From assembly GCF_000208745.1 (NCBI RefSeq), contig NC_030857.1, positions 7,702,580-7,766,579 on the forward strand: a stretch of DNA of 64,000 bases, written 5' to 3'. This stretch comes from Theobroma cacao. Lineage: Eukaryota > Streptophyta > Magnoliopsida > Malvales > Malvaceae. The stretch's first letter is position 1, and every line of letters starts with the position of its first letter. The position numbers and the translations under genes were made by a program. The notes under the pieces are model-generated. The model saw only the letters and a program-made list of their open reading frames with translations. It did not search any database and was not told the DNA's origin. Shown one piece after another: positions 11,790 through 23,764 of the stretch.

Positions 11790-14754
11790 TGTCACAGCCC
11801 AATTTTTGAGCCATGACCGGTGCAAGGGCCCAATGGGCTCAGCCTACCAAGCCCAAGCAAGCCTACTTACATGATCTTATACATTAATCCATATTCCTTT
11901 AGAATCTGAAATTCGTAATACTAAATTACAATTCCTTTGAAAATAATTCATAAAGCCCAGTCATGCATTCATAATGGCATCATCAACCATTATATACATA
12001 TATAGAATAACAAATGAACCTTAATGTTTCACATCAAATATCCATATGCACATAATTAGACCTCAACCGTTAGCGGAGTGACTCTTGGCACGATTGATAA
12101 CACTTAGTGGCACGTTAACCTACAGAGCAATGTATAGGGAGGAGCACCTCGTCCTAGGATCCAATCACCTTTAACTCAAAAAACCTAAAACATAAATTAA
12201 AAAAAAAAAACATGAGTACAAACTCAGTGAGTGAACATAGGAGGGGAACAAACAACGTTAAGGAAGGTTTAGAAATCATGATGTTCATCTTTGAAAACAA
12301 TGCAACTTAGTTCACGTTCTTATTAAAATCCCTCCATCAAACCCCTAGTTATTAAATCATTTCATAATAAAGGAGCCACATTTAGCATGAAATTGGAAAC
12401 AGAGAAAATTTTCAGCAATCATCCAAGCAAGGCAGTATAAACAGAATGTTTCTTGCTGCAATAAAATCAACTCACAAGAAAATGGGAAATTTTCAAGATT
12501 CATCATGCCACATAATCACATATCAATCATAATCTTTCTATTGCATATACATATACTTAAGCATATATCAATTAGTATACCACCACATCTCATCCAGCTC
12601 ATGTGCATCATTACCGGCATGTGCATTGCCCATTCCGCACATGCATTATTGTAAATATCACAACAGCATCATTACCAGCATGTGCACTGCCCACTCCGCA
12701 CATGCACGGTTGTGAATATCACGACAACATCATTCCCAGCATGTGCACTACCCACTCCGCACATGCATGTTTACATCAATTATACAAAATTACTTAACAA
12801 TATATATATGTATCATATATCTTTATATACATATCAGCATCATATAGAAGTACATAGATTCATCACAATCATGCTCCACATCACAAAAACATTCCACTAA
12901 AGGCTTGTTCCCATGCATTTTTATAGAAAAACAATTAAAATGTCTCAATCAACCACATGTGCCTTACTCTAAAAACATTTTATGCAAGTTCACTCACCTT
13001 ACTATAACGGGATATTACATCGCTTTTTGATCGGAGGTGTCTCTAAAATTTTCACTAGCTGGTCGCTCGTTATTTACTCCGACATGCCACCACAGTACTG
13101 TAACCTTATTATTGCACTTCCTAACAATAATCGAACTCAATATATTTGATTATATATGTATACGGGCAGCACTTCAATCAATTAATCTTTACTCAAATTT
13201 ATATTTTTCATCCTATCATGAAACCATCTTCAATTAACTCACATCTTAATACATTTTTACCAAACTTAATTATATCCATTACTTACGAAATTCTTTAGAT
13301 TATATCATTGACAACTTATTTATGATGTCACGTGCCTACTTCAACCTTTCTAAATAATTTCCACCCAAATCCATCTTATATTTCCACACATAATCCACAT
13401 ATATGGCAGAAACAATCATTCTCACTTTCACTCGATTATTTCCTAGTTTACATGCATTGTTATCTATCTAACTTTCAATACTTTGTTTCTCAATCCTCCA
13501 TCCACAATATTCCTTTTTCATTTCTTTCAAACAACATGCCATACAATCTTAATAATTTTCAACTAGCTTAGGCAAATAAATCATTTCAACAACCATAATG
13601 CCTCACAATATTCAACTAACCGTAGGCTTTAAAACATAGTGTTAAACTTACCGTTTTCCTTTTCCACTTTGAGTCCTTCATGTACCCATGGGTTTATTGG
13701 CTTACATGTTACCAAGTTTTCCCCAATCAAGCCAATCTTTGCTCCCACAAGACATTTCTCTAAGTCACTAACTCATTTTCAAAAACTATTCAAGCCAAAA
13801 ACAAGAATTCTTACTGTTCCTTGCTGGAATCACCAAAACCAAGCTTTTTCTTCCTTTCTCTCTTTTTCTTTCTTCTCCTCCTAGGGTTTAGATGTGCTCG
13901 AAATAGGGGTTAAAGGCTGTAAATTTAGTGCTCAAGAAGTTTGGAGAAGAAAGGAAAAGAAACATGTAAAGGAAAAATGAAGAAAACTTGGTTTTAGGTG
14001 GACAAAGAGAAAATGGCATGGAAGCTTCAAGAATGGTGTGGAGCATGGAGAAGAGGAAAAAATCTTGCTGAAGGAGATAAGAACGGTTTTGGGCTGAAAA
14101 AATCAGAGTCAAAGCTTCCTTTGGAAGCTTTGACCAAACTTCAAGTAAAATTACCGTTTTACCCTTTTTGTTTCCTTCCATTTTAATTTAGTTCTCTTAA
14201 TACTCATTTAACTCCAATTTCCTTCTATTACCTTCTTCTACACATGTACAAACAATGTATGAAGTTTGTACTCCAAAGTAGTGTCCCTATAATATTTAAA
14301 ATATTTATTTACCAGCACTATCATTACTTAATAAAGACACACGGCCCCATTAACGTCATTTTTCTCCAAAATTCTCTCATTCTTCTTCTCCCCCACTTAG
14401 ATGGACCATATATTCCTTCTTCATGGAAAATTTTGACACTGAATAAAATATTAATATTTTAATATTATTTTATTAATAAAATATTATTTTATTTCAAAAA
14501 TTTCCTCTTGTCTCCCCTTGTCCCCTTGGTACCCAAAATACCTTATTATGGCTCAGTTGACTTTTGAATCACTTTTTATCTCACAAATTCTTCTCTGATA
14601 AAAATATTATTATTTTATTATTATTTTCTCGTGTGCGGAATATTTTATCCCAAACTATTCCTTTCATCTTTCATCATTTCTAAACATTATAATTAACCTC
14701 AATTGGCATCCAACAAGCTTTATTAGTCACCATATCAAAGTACGGGGTATTATA
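11790..14754 (-). repeat. LARD 3' LTR
   Basis: Read on the minus strand it runs from TATAATACCCCG to GGGCTGTGACA. The usual LTR starts with TG; here, as in the partner LTR, it starts with TA. It contains three units of a 61-bp minisatellite (starts 12,606, 12,667 and 12,728). Confidence 0.9.
12606..12785. repeat. 61-bp minisatellite, three units
   Basis: Units begin CATCATT at 12,606, 12,667 and 12,728, each containing 'gcatgtgca' and 'cgcacatgca'. The partner LTR has four units (19,690, 19,751, 19,812 and 19,873), which accounts for most of the length difference between the LTRs. Confidence 0.9.
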
Positions 14755-14766
14755 GTTTCCCCACTT
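14755..14766 (-). other. LARD polypurine tract
   Basis: On the minus strand this reads AAGTGGGGAAAC and abuts the 3' LTR, the expected place for plus-strand DNA priming during reverse transcription. Confidence 0.75.
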
Positions 14767-17700
14767 AAATAGAATTCGTCATCGAATTCACGTCGATGTC
14801 GAGTTATCAATCTCATTCCATAATCTTATTCCATTTCTCCTTTTATAGGGAATTTCAATCTATTCACCTTGTTTACCTCCAGTTCAACTTGAATACTTCA
14901 CTTATGTCTATTATTATCCTTTAGAATCAGATCAGTAATACCCTTCACAATCATAATCTCTTATATTGAGACTCCAAACATGCCTCTATCACTATCATCA
15001 AATATGAACCATAACTCTATCTCAATCATACTGATTTCGATCACATAGTATACTTACTTATGTATACCTAATCACCATCTTATTATTTCGCTCATTGCCA
15101 AACTTCTCAACATTGATTCATTCATCTTATCCCCATACACTATTTCGTAGCCTACAACATTATAAACATGCCATATTTATTTTTGTGCATAGTCTCAACT
15201 TTGAGAAAGGCTAATGCCTTCAATTATTTCTACATACTTTAGGTTTATCTTGCATTTACACCACATACTTCAATTATTCCCACGCTATGGATTACATTTC
15301 TTTAATCTCGTTCTCTGATTATCTTTTCTAAAATTTCTTATATCAACATAGTTCAACTTCTATTAGGACTTCTTGTCGTTGTACTATTTATACAACTCAT
15401 CAATACATGAAGCTCAAATCTCCAATTACTGAGAATAATTCTTCACCTCAATTAGTCAAGTAATCAATTTCACATATACATGTGTACATGCATTTTTAAA
15501 TGTCAACATCCCTCATTACGCATAGGGATCCATGTGTTCACCTGCCTTGGACTACATTTCCCTTTATTCATTCACATCCCTATCCAAGATTTAATATAAT
15601 AATCCGCATAGTGCATGTCAACATTCTTGTTATGCCTGTGCATAACTTTATATCGTTTATATCATTTCCAATTATATGCTTGAGTTTCATCATACTATAT
15701 CCTTAAAACATAATGTCATTAATCACATCTCACTTGCTAAATGTCACTTGCATTAAATTGCAATCTGATATTCGTATATACTTTGTAATCTCGTTGATCT
15801 TTCAAAGGTTTATCTTTATTGGATCATTGCATCTTATGCAATACCACAATCTCTAAAAGTCATCCTTATTTCTCAATTATTCTTCATATCTCTAATATAT
15901 ACATTATATCCTTGTTGCATTTCGACTTTAATGAATCACTTAAAACTTAGACTGATTCGAATCATGCATGCCTTATGTATTTTCGAATTCCAATTTTCAT
16001 ACTACCTTAGGAAGATTTCATAATTGGATTTCATTATCCAGATTATTTTCAATCATCCTTTGTTCTATTCTTCCACACTAATGTGATATCATTCTCCCTA
16101 GACCAATCTGCAGTTTATACTTGGAACTGCAAGACTTGAAACAAGGTTCTCCTTAAATACTTTTCAATGTCAATGCGAATCTCACTTTCAGCTTACGACT
16201 TCCTCTTTACAATCACATAAATTAATGCTTGCTTTCATAAGATCCATAGCAGAACTCCTCTTGAGTATTTCTGTGGGGATACCTATCTTAAACTCATGTC
16301 TCACCGCATGTGATCATTTAACCCGTAACTTAGCCGTTAGGCTCCTTAGCAAGTTTCAATAATTTCATATTTTATACTTGCCGTGTATGATTAGAAATTT
16401 GTTCTCAAAGATGTTTATGCATTCCTGAAACACTTAGTCTCTTATTTGCTCCTTAACATCTCGAGCATATCGTTTTATAGACATGTATTTATTCTTAAAG
16501 GTATATAAATACGTACTTATCCATTCAATCCTCAACTCATCTTCATAGGTTTCTAGGGTGCCACACAATTGGCCTTGTGTTGTTACTAACCCTTTTCATT
16601 TATTTGAGTCAAGACAAGAATTGTAAATTCTCATAATGATATTCTAGATAAACCCATTTGCTATACCACCCTTGTAATCCTTCATTCACACTTTCATTAC
16701 TTGGTATTGACATCCCTTACCCATCTCTCATATATTCATCTAACTCTTCGCTCACTTTTTCCTTAGCCTTCAACAAGGCTTAATCTCTCGTCTTATTTAT
16801 TTCTTAGGATTTGACTTTAGTCAACATATTATCCATCATAATACTTCACATGATATCTTATCTCAATGTAGTCATCTCAAGAATCTTTCAACTTCTCTTT
16901 TAATTATATGCCCATATATAAGGCGATAAAGAAACTTTTCAATTCATTCATGTAAACATTCTCCGGAACATTTAAAACTCCCAAATAACAAAGCTCAATG
17001 ACTAATGACCATAATTCAGCTTGTATGCTCATTATCGTGCCACTCCCATCTTGCTCATGCATCATAGGTATGAGGTATTCGTAGCACTACGGTGCTGGAC
17101 AGTCAGTGCTGTAGTGTCACGACTGTTGGACATGGGATAGTTTCAACATAGCAGCACTAAAGAGTTAGTGCTGCAACGTTGTGGCTGGTGGAAATTTCTT
17201 CCACGAGTAAGTTCTTCCATCTTTAAAGTTACTACAAGAATCATGCTCAACCATTTGGCTCTCTTCTAGGCTTATCCCACAATTCTCATAACCAAGTGTA
17301 TCTTCTCTTTTGTTTATCATATGCACCAAGCCGAGTCAATATTTTTCAAACTCATTTTATCCTTTAACATTTATCTTCAACTAATAAGTCTCACCTTAGG
17401 ACAATCTTGCCATATTGTGCATCAAATTCTCAATATATAATACCACACACAAAATTATTCACCATTTATGACATTCCACAATTCCTTAACATTCACAATT
17501 AATTGTCTTTCTTGTCTTGTAACTCAAATAATTTCATTGACTTTCAGTACAAATGACCATGAAAATGGTTCATATTTCTCCACGTTCTACATTCACAATC
17601 TTTATTAAATCAAGGATTCACCTCTTCCCAAGTTCCATAATTTGCCTCCCTTAGTCCATATTTGTGCCAAATTATCATCTTATAATGTCATGACATCATT

Positions 17701-18344
17701 TTGTAGTTCCTTCCATACTTAAATTTTACAATCCTTGACTTAATCACATCACCCATTCTAAATGTCACCTATATCCTCATTGATTTCTCTCATATCCTTC
17801 CAAATTGTAACTGCAACTAGGATTTCAAATTTCACATTTTCACAATTAATCGGTAATCGTTTGTTAGGTCTTGTAGTTACTTGTACTGTTAATGACTTTC
17901 TACGTCGATCCTTAATAATTATCTAAGGCGACCAACCATGCCATTAAGGTGAATATCCTCCCTCAATAATTATATCACTAATCTATCTCTATCATATCGA
18001 GGGACTCCAATACGCATCAAGTCATTTAAACAGCTACTTTATAATCTGTTTGAGTCATACAAAATAAAAGCCAACTCTTAACTCTTTTGTACGGATAACT
18101 ACTGTTATTTTCCTTACATCGCATCTGCTTACACTTAAAGTGATACAAACTTTAATGAAAATAGTAAGTGTCTTTAGGATCCTCGTCGCCTTGATCTGAG
18201 CACATCGACGGATCCTCTTCCGGGTCATTCTCTTCCTTCTAAGATTTTCTCATTTTTTTTATTCTCAATCCAAGCTTGTTGCTACCCCGTAAATTCCTCC
18301 TTACTAACAGGTACAACACTTCTCCCAAAACCATGAGAAAAGTG
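14767..18344 (-). other. LARD internal noncoding region
   Basis: No reverse transcriptase, integrase, protease or gag similarity could be read on either strand; open frames are short. A perfect hairpin (arms 17,151-17,160 and 17,165-17,174) and related 'agtgctg' repeats lie at 17,080-17,175. Confidence 0.75.
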
Positions 18345-18635
18345 TTAGACAACGGATACAGATACCATTCCAATATTATAATTACTGATAATCATTTTTC
18401 CCATCTTGTTTGTGTTCTTTTTCCTCGGATTGATTTCATTACGCACCAATCTTGCGAGACTTTTCAAGCTCTTAAATAGTGGTTTACCTCTCGGAGGAAC
18501 CGATCCACTCGAAAATCGAGTCAAGTTACTTGTTACGCTTTCACCCTCGGGCATTTATCGGCTCCGAGCAGTGGAATCTAGCGAGCCCTCGCTAGTACTA
18601 TGAAAGGTATCGGGACTGCCGTCTTTTCTAGACAT
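18345..18635 (-). pseudogene. Short gag-like remnant near the LARD primer site
   Basis: A minus-strand frame starts with ATG at 18,635 and continues 26 codons to one TAA. It then reopens in the same frame for 69 codons to 18,345. Its position, about 220 bases after the primer-binding site, is where gag would start. I do not recognise a domain; it is polar and rich in Ser, Arg and Lys. It may be an eroded gag N-terminus. Confidence 0.4.
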
Positions 18636-18855
18636 GATGTGTGCAACTGGCGCACGTCCACCTATACGCAACCAAGTATTGATTACTTATCCATTTAGAC
18701 ATCATCAGAACAGGTAGGTTTCTAATGCAGTAGGGGCCCATGTAGCCTCCCGTCCTTGACTTGCGTTGCGCACCCACAATCTAAGGACAAGACTCTACAC
18801 GGACTCCAAAAACTCCACTGACCATACAGGAATCCCTAAGATTCAACTAAACCTA

Positions 18856-18869
18856 GAGCTCTGATACCA
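18856..18869 (-). other. LARD primer-binding site for initiator tRNA-Met
   Basis: On the minus strand this reads TGGTATCAGAGCTC, complementary to the 3' end of plant initiator tRNA-Met. Four bases (GACT) separate it from the end of the 5' LTR. It fixes the element's orientation. Confidence 0.9.
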
Positions 18870-18873
18870 AGTC

Positions 18874-21800
18874 TGTCACAGTCCAATTTTCAGGCCATGA
18901 CAAGCGCAAGGGCCCAATGGGCTCAGCCCACCAAGCCCCAGCAAGCCTACTTACATGATCTTATATATTAATCCATATTCCTTTAGAATATGAAATTCGT
19001 AATACTAAATTACAATTCCTTTGAACCAATACATAAAGCCCAATCATGCATTCATAATGGCATCATTAACCATTATATACATATATAGAATAACAAATGA
19101 ACCTTAATGTTTCACATCAAATATCCATATACACATAATTAGACCTCGACCGTTAGCGGAGTGACTCTAGGCACGATTGATAACACTTAGTGGCACGTTA
19201 ACCTACAGAGCAATGTATAAGGAGGAGCACCTCATCCTAGGATCCAATCGCCTTTAACTCAGAAAACCTAAAACATGAATTTAAAAAAAAAAAACGTGAG
19301 TACAAACTTAGTGAGTGAACATAGGAGGGGAACAAGCAACGTTAAGGAAGGTTTAGAAATCATGATGTACATCTTTGAAAACAATGCAACTTAGTTCACG
19401 TTCTTATTAAAATCCCTCCATCAAACCCTTGGTTATTAAATCATTTTATAATAAATGAGCCATATTTAGCATGAAATTGGAAAGAGAGAAAATTTCCAGC
19501 AATCATCCAAGCAAGGCAGTATAAACAAAATGTTTCTTGCTGCAATAAAATCAACTCACATGAAAATGAGAAATTTTCAAGATTCATCATGCCACATAAT
19601 CACATATTAATCATAATCTTTCTATTGCATATACATATACTTAAGCATATATCAATTAGTATACCACCACATCTCATCCAGCTCATGTGCATCATTACTG
19701 GCATGTGCACTACCCACTCCGCACATGCACGATTGTAAATATCACAACAACATCATTATTGGCATGTGCACTGCCCACTTCGCACATGCACAGTTGTGAA
19801 TATCACGACAGCATCATTACCGACATGTGCACTGCCCACTCCGCACATGCACGGTTGTGAATATCACGATAGCATCATTACTAACATGTGCACTGCCCAC
19901 TCCGCACATGCATGTTTACATCAATTATACAAAATTACTTAACAATATATATATGTATCATATATCTTTATATACATATCAACGTCATATAGAAGTACAT
20001 AGATTCATCACAATCATGCTCCACATCACAAAAACATTTCACTAAAGGCTTGTACCCATGCATTTTTATAGAAAAACAATTAAAATGTCTCAATCAACCA
20101 CATGTGCCTTATTCCCAAAACATTTTATGCAAGTTCACTCACCTTACTATAGCGGGATATTACACCGCTATTTGATCGGAGGTGTCTATAACTATTTTCA
20201 CTGACCGATCGCTCGTTATTTACTTCGGCATGCCACCACAGTACTGTAACCTTATCTTTGCACTTCCTAACAATAATACGAACTCAATATATTTAATTAG
20301 ATATGTATACGGGCAGCATTTCAATCAATTAATCCTTACTCAAATTTATATTTTTCATCCTATCATGAAACCATCTTCAATTAACTCACATCTTAGTACA
20401 TTTTATCAAAACTTAATTATATCCATTGCTTACGAAATTCCTTAGATTATATCACCGACAGCTTATTTATAATGTCACGTGCCTACTTCAACCTTTCTAA
20501 ATAATTTCCACCCAAATCCATCTTATATTTCCACACATAATCCACATATATGGCAGCAACAATCATTCTCACTTTCACTCGATTATTTCCTAGTTTACAT
20601 GTATCATTATCTATCTAACTTTCAATACTTTGTTTCTCAATCTTCCATCCACAATATTCCTTTTTCACTTCTTTCAAACAACATGCCGTACAATCTTAAT
20701 AATTTTCAACTAGCTTAGGCAAATAAATCCTTTGAACAACCATAATGCCTCACAATATTCAACTAACCGTAGGCTTTAAAACATAGTGTTAAACTTACCG
20801 TTTTCCTTTTCCACTTTGAGTCCTTCATGTACCCATGGGTTTTTTGGCTTACATGTTACCAATTTTTCTCCAATCAAGCCAATCTTTGTTGTCACAAGAC
20901 ATTTCTCTAAGTCACTAACTCATTTTCAAAAACTACTTAAGCCAAAAAGAAGAATTCTTACCGTTCCTTGCTTGAATCACCAAAACCAAGCTTTTTCTTC
21001 CTTTCTCTCTTTTTCTTTCTTCTCCTCCTAGGGTTTAGATGTGCTGGAAATTGGGGTTAAAGGCTGTAAATTTAGTGCTCAAGAATTTTGGAGAAGAAAG
21101 GAAAAGAAAACATGTAAAGGAAAAATGAAGAAAACTTGGTTTCATGGCGGACAAAGAGAAAATGGCATGGAAGCTTCAAGAATGGTGTGGAGCATGGAAG
21201 AGAAGAGGAAAAAATCTTGCTGGAGGAGATAAGAACTGTTTTGGGCTGAAAAAATCAGAGTCAAAGCTTCCTTTGGAAGCTTTGACCAAACTTCACGTAA
21301 AATTATCGTTTTGCCCTTTTTGTTTCCTTCCATTTTAATTTAGTCCTCCTAACACTCATTTAACTCCAATTTCCTTTTATTACCTTCTTCTACACATGTA
21401 CAAACAAAGTATGAAGTTTGTACTCCAACGCGGTGTCTCTATAATATTTAAAATATTTATTTGCCTATGCTATTTTTACTTAATAAAGACATGCGGCCCC
21501 ATTAACGTCATTTTTCTCCAAAATTCTCATTCTTCTTCTCCCCCACTTAGATTGACCATATACTCCTTCTTCATAAAAAATTTTGACACTGAATAAAATT
21601 TTAATATTTTAATATTATTTTATTAATAAAATATTATTTTATTCCAAAAATTTTCTCTTGTCTCCCCTTGTCCCCATGGTACCCAAAATACCTTATTATG
21701 GCTCAATTGACTTCCGAATCACTTTTTATCTCACAAATTCTTCTTTGATAAAAATATTATTATTTTCTCGCGTGCGGAATATTTTATTCCAAACTATTCC

Positions 21801-21893
21801 TTTTATCTTTCATCATTTTTAAAAATTATAATTAACCTCAACTGGCATCCAATAAGTTTTATTAGTCACCATATCAAAGTACAGGGTATTATA
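18874..21893 (-). repeat. LARD 5' LTR
   Basis: This partner of the LTR at 11,790-14,754 has the same TATAATACCC start (one base later differs) and TGTGACA end. It differs by scattered substitutions, small indels and a fourth 61-bp minisatellite unit. The small divergence suggests a fairly recent insertion compared with the strongly decayed MULE around it. Confidence 0.9.
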
Positions 21894-23764
21894 TCTGCCT
21901 TCTTTATGCTTTTTAGTTTTCGCATTTGCCATAAAAATTACAATACACCTATTGTCTTTTTGATCTATCGATATATTGTCTTCAATATCTTTCAAATTTG
22001 AGCCCATCTATAGATATACATAAGCATCTATCGATATATTCAGTTTAAGACCTATTTGTGAAATCCTTGAGTGACTATCTATCAATAGATGCTACACATC
22101 TATTGATAAATGCATGGCATGGTCCTCTTCAATCATTTTTGGGTGTCTATCTATTGATAGATACTATGTATGTATCGATAGATTCAAGTCAATGTCCTTT
22201 AATATGGTTATTGGTTGGCTATCTATTAATAGATGTCGCGCATCTATCAATAGATGCATGGTGTGGTCCTTATCAATCGTTTTTAGGTGCCTATCATATC
22301 GTGTATATACCAATTCATTCAAGTCAATGTCCTTTAATGTGGTTTTCGATTGGCTATCTATAGATAGATGCACAGTATCTAACGATAAATATTCATTGTC
22401 TTCGAAGGGAAAGTGCTAAAACATTCAACTATCGATAGATGTTCTCATCTATCGATAGATGAAGAACATCTATCGATAGACTAATGACTTTTTTCAAATT
22501 TAAAGAGCCTTTTTACTTGTTTCTTATTTAAGGTGCTTAGCTTTTTTATTAAACTTCTTTAAAGGAATGTTTGGACTTGTGTGAACATTCGAAAGACAAT
22601 TTTGATCCTTTAGTTTGTCAAATCAAAGAAACCTTTAAGTTTAATAATTTCCCCCTTTTTGATGCGACAAAAAAGTCTAGCAAAATTTGTTTTTATTTTT
22701 TGAAAAACTCTCCTTGACACTTTGCATTTACTAAACTTAGATTTGTGGAGATTTAGTACAAATTTTAACTCATTCTCCACTTTTTGGTCATAGATGTGTG
22801 GCATCTATCGATAAATGGCCAATCAGGAACCATATTAAAGGACCTTGACTTGAATTTATCTATAAATACATGCTATCTATCGATAGATAGACACCCAAAA
22901 ATGATTGAAGAGTCCATGACATGCATCTATTGATAGATTTGCAAAATCTATTAATAGATATCCACCCGAGGATTTGAAAACGGGTCTTGAACTGAATCTA
23001 TCGATAAATGCTTTCATCTATCGATAGATGGCCTTGAATTTGAATGATATTTAATACAATCTATTGATAGATCAAGAAGACAATAGGTGTACTATAATGT
23101 TTATGGCAAATGTGAAAACTGAGAAACACAAAGAAGGTAGATGTTTGTTGTGCTGAGATAATCATGTCAGTCATTGAAATTCAAGTACTCTACTTGACAC
23201 TCAACGTCCACATTTTCTCTTTCACACATCTCTCAACTTCAACCAATTTTTTTATGTGTTTTTTTTCTTTTCTCAGTACAAAGAAAATCTTATATATATA
23301 TAATTACGAATATTTTTTGATAAAGTGTGTGGAAATTTATGACACCACCAAATGATTGCGAATATTTTTTGGATTTCAGTATGACTAACATGATTGTCTA
23401 AATATTCTCTAACTGATCAAAACATAAACTTAACCAATTAAAACAAAAGATAAAGAAAGATTTCACATGATGTATCATCAAAAACATATTGAATTCAGGT
23501 TCATAAACAATGATCAAAATATCATAACTAGAGTATTTTGGCTCCACTAATTAATCAGCATACAAAATTATGGTATATGTGATACACTTCATTATGAGGA
23601 TCCACTATCTTTGTCTATGAGACCCATATGTTCTCAAAGTTTGTCATAGCATTGGACAGTTATTTCGTGTGTGCTCGGGTTGTCTACAAGTTGAACATGC
23701 TTTTGGTCGTCATCATTGTTGAAGCGTCGACTGACTAGAATATGCTGTCGAATTTGTCGATGGA

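Larger units (their letters stand above)
11785..21898 (-). mobile_element. LARD-type non-autonomous LTR retrotransposon with 5-bp TSD
   Basis: Two near-identical direct repeats of about 3 kb (11,790-14,754 and 18,874-21,893) flank a 4.1-kb internal region. TCTGC at 11,785-11,789 and 21,894-21,898 is the target-site duplication. An initiator-Met primer site and a polypurine tract fix the orientation as minus. The interior has no gag-pol frame, only a short remnant beside the primer site. Long LTRs with a long noncoding interior match the LARD class; the LTR start resembles Ty3/gypsy LTRs (TGTAATACCCC), inferred from memory. Movement would need proteins from another element. Confidence 0.9.
11733..23205. 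repeat. Foldback core with ATCTATCGATAGAT palindromes, interrupted by the LARD
   Basis: With the LARD removed, the left arm (11,733-11,784 joined to 21,894-about 22,240) is the reverse complement of the right arm (about 22,790-23,205) over roughly 400 bp. Shared landmarks include 'tcaagtagagta', 'catttgccataaa' and 'acacctattgtc'. Both arms carry many perfect or near-perfect ATCTATCGATAGAT sites. The left side also has an imperfect direct duplication of about 140 bp (22,099-22,375), and 22,428-22,475 holds three perfect sites in a row. The loop (22,476-22,790) has no recognisable coding content. Confidence 0.75.

Noticed and set aside
12603..12900. His/Cys-rich repeat peptides
   Set aside because: They are translations of the 61-bp minisatellite in an LTR, in several frames at once, and not a metal-binding protein.
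13888..14186. Opposed open frames of about 60-97 codons in the LARD LTR, repeated at 21,041-21,338
   Set aside because: They are present in both LTRs, differ in frame and length between copies, and have no recognised domain.
18856..18869. Possible tRNA-Met gene end
   Set aside because: Only the 12-14 bases complementary to the tRNA 3' end are present, beside an LTR end. It is a primer-binding site.
22058..22419. Two overlapping 101-codon frames with repeated 'YLLIDVAHLSIDAW'-like units
   Set aside because: The repetition reflects DNA tandem duplication and palindromes; both frames and the antisense strand are open alike.
21960..23080. Regularly recurring short palindromes resembling a CRISPR array
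   Set aside because: Spacing is irregular, spacers are themselves duplicated or inverted, there are no cas genes, and the genome is a plant.
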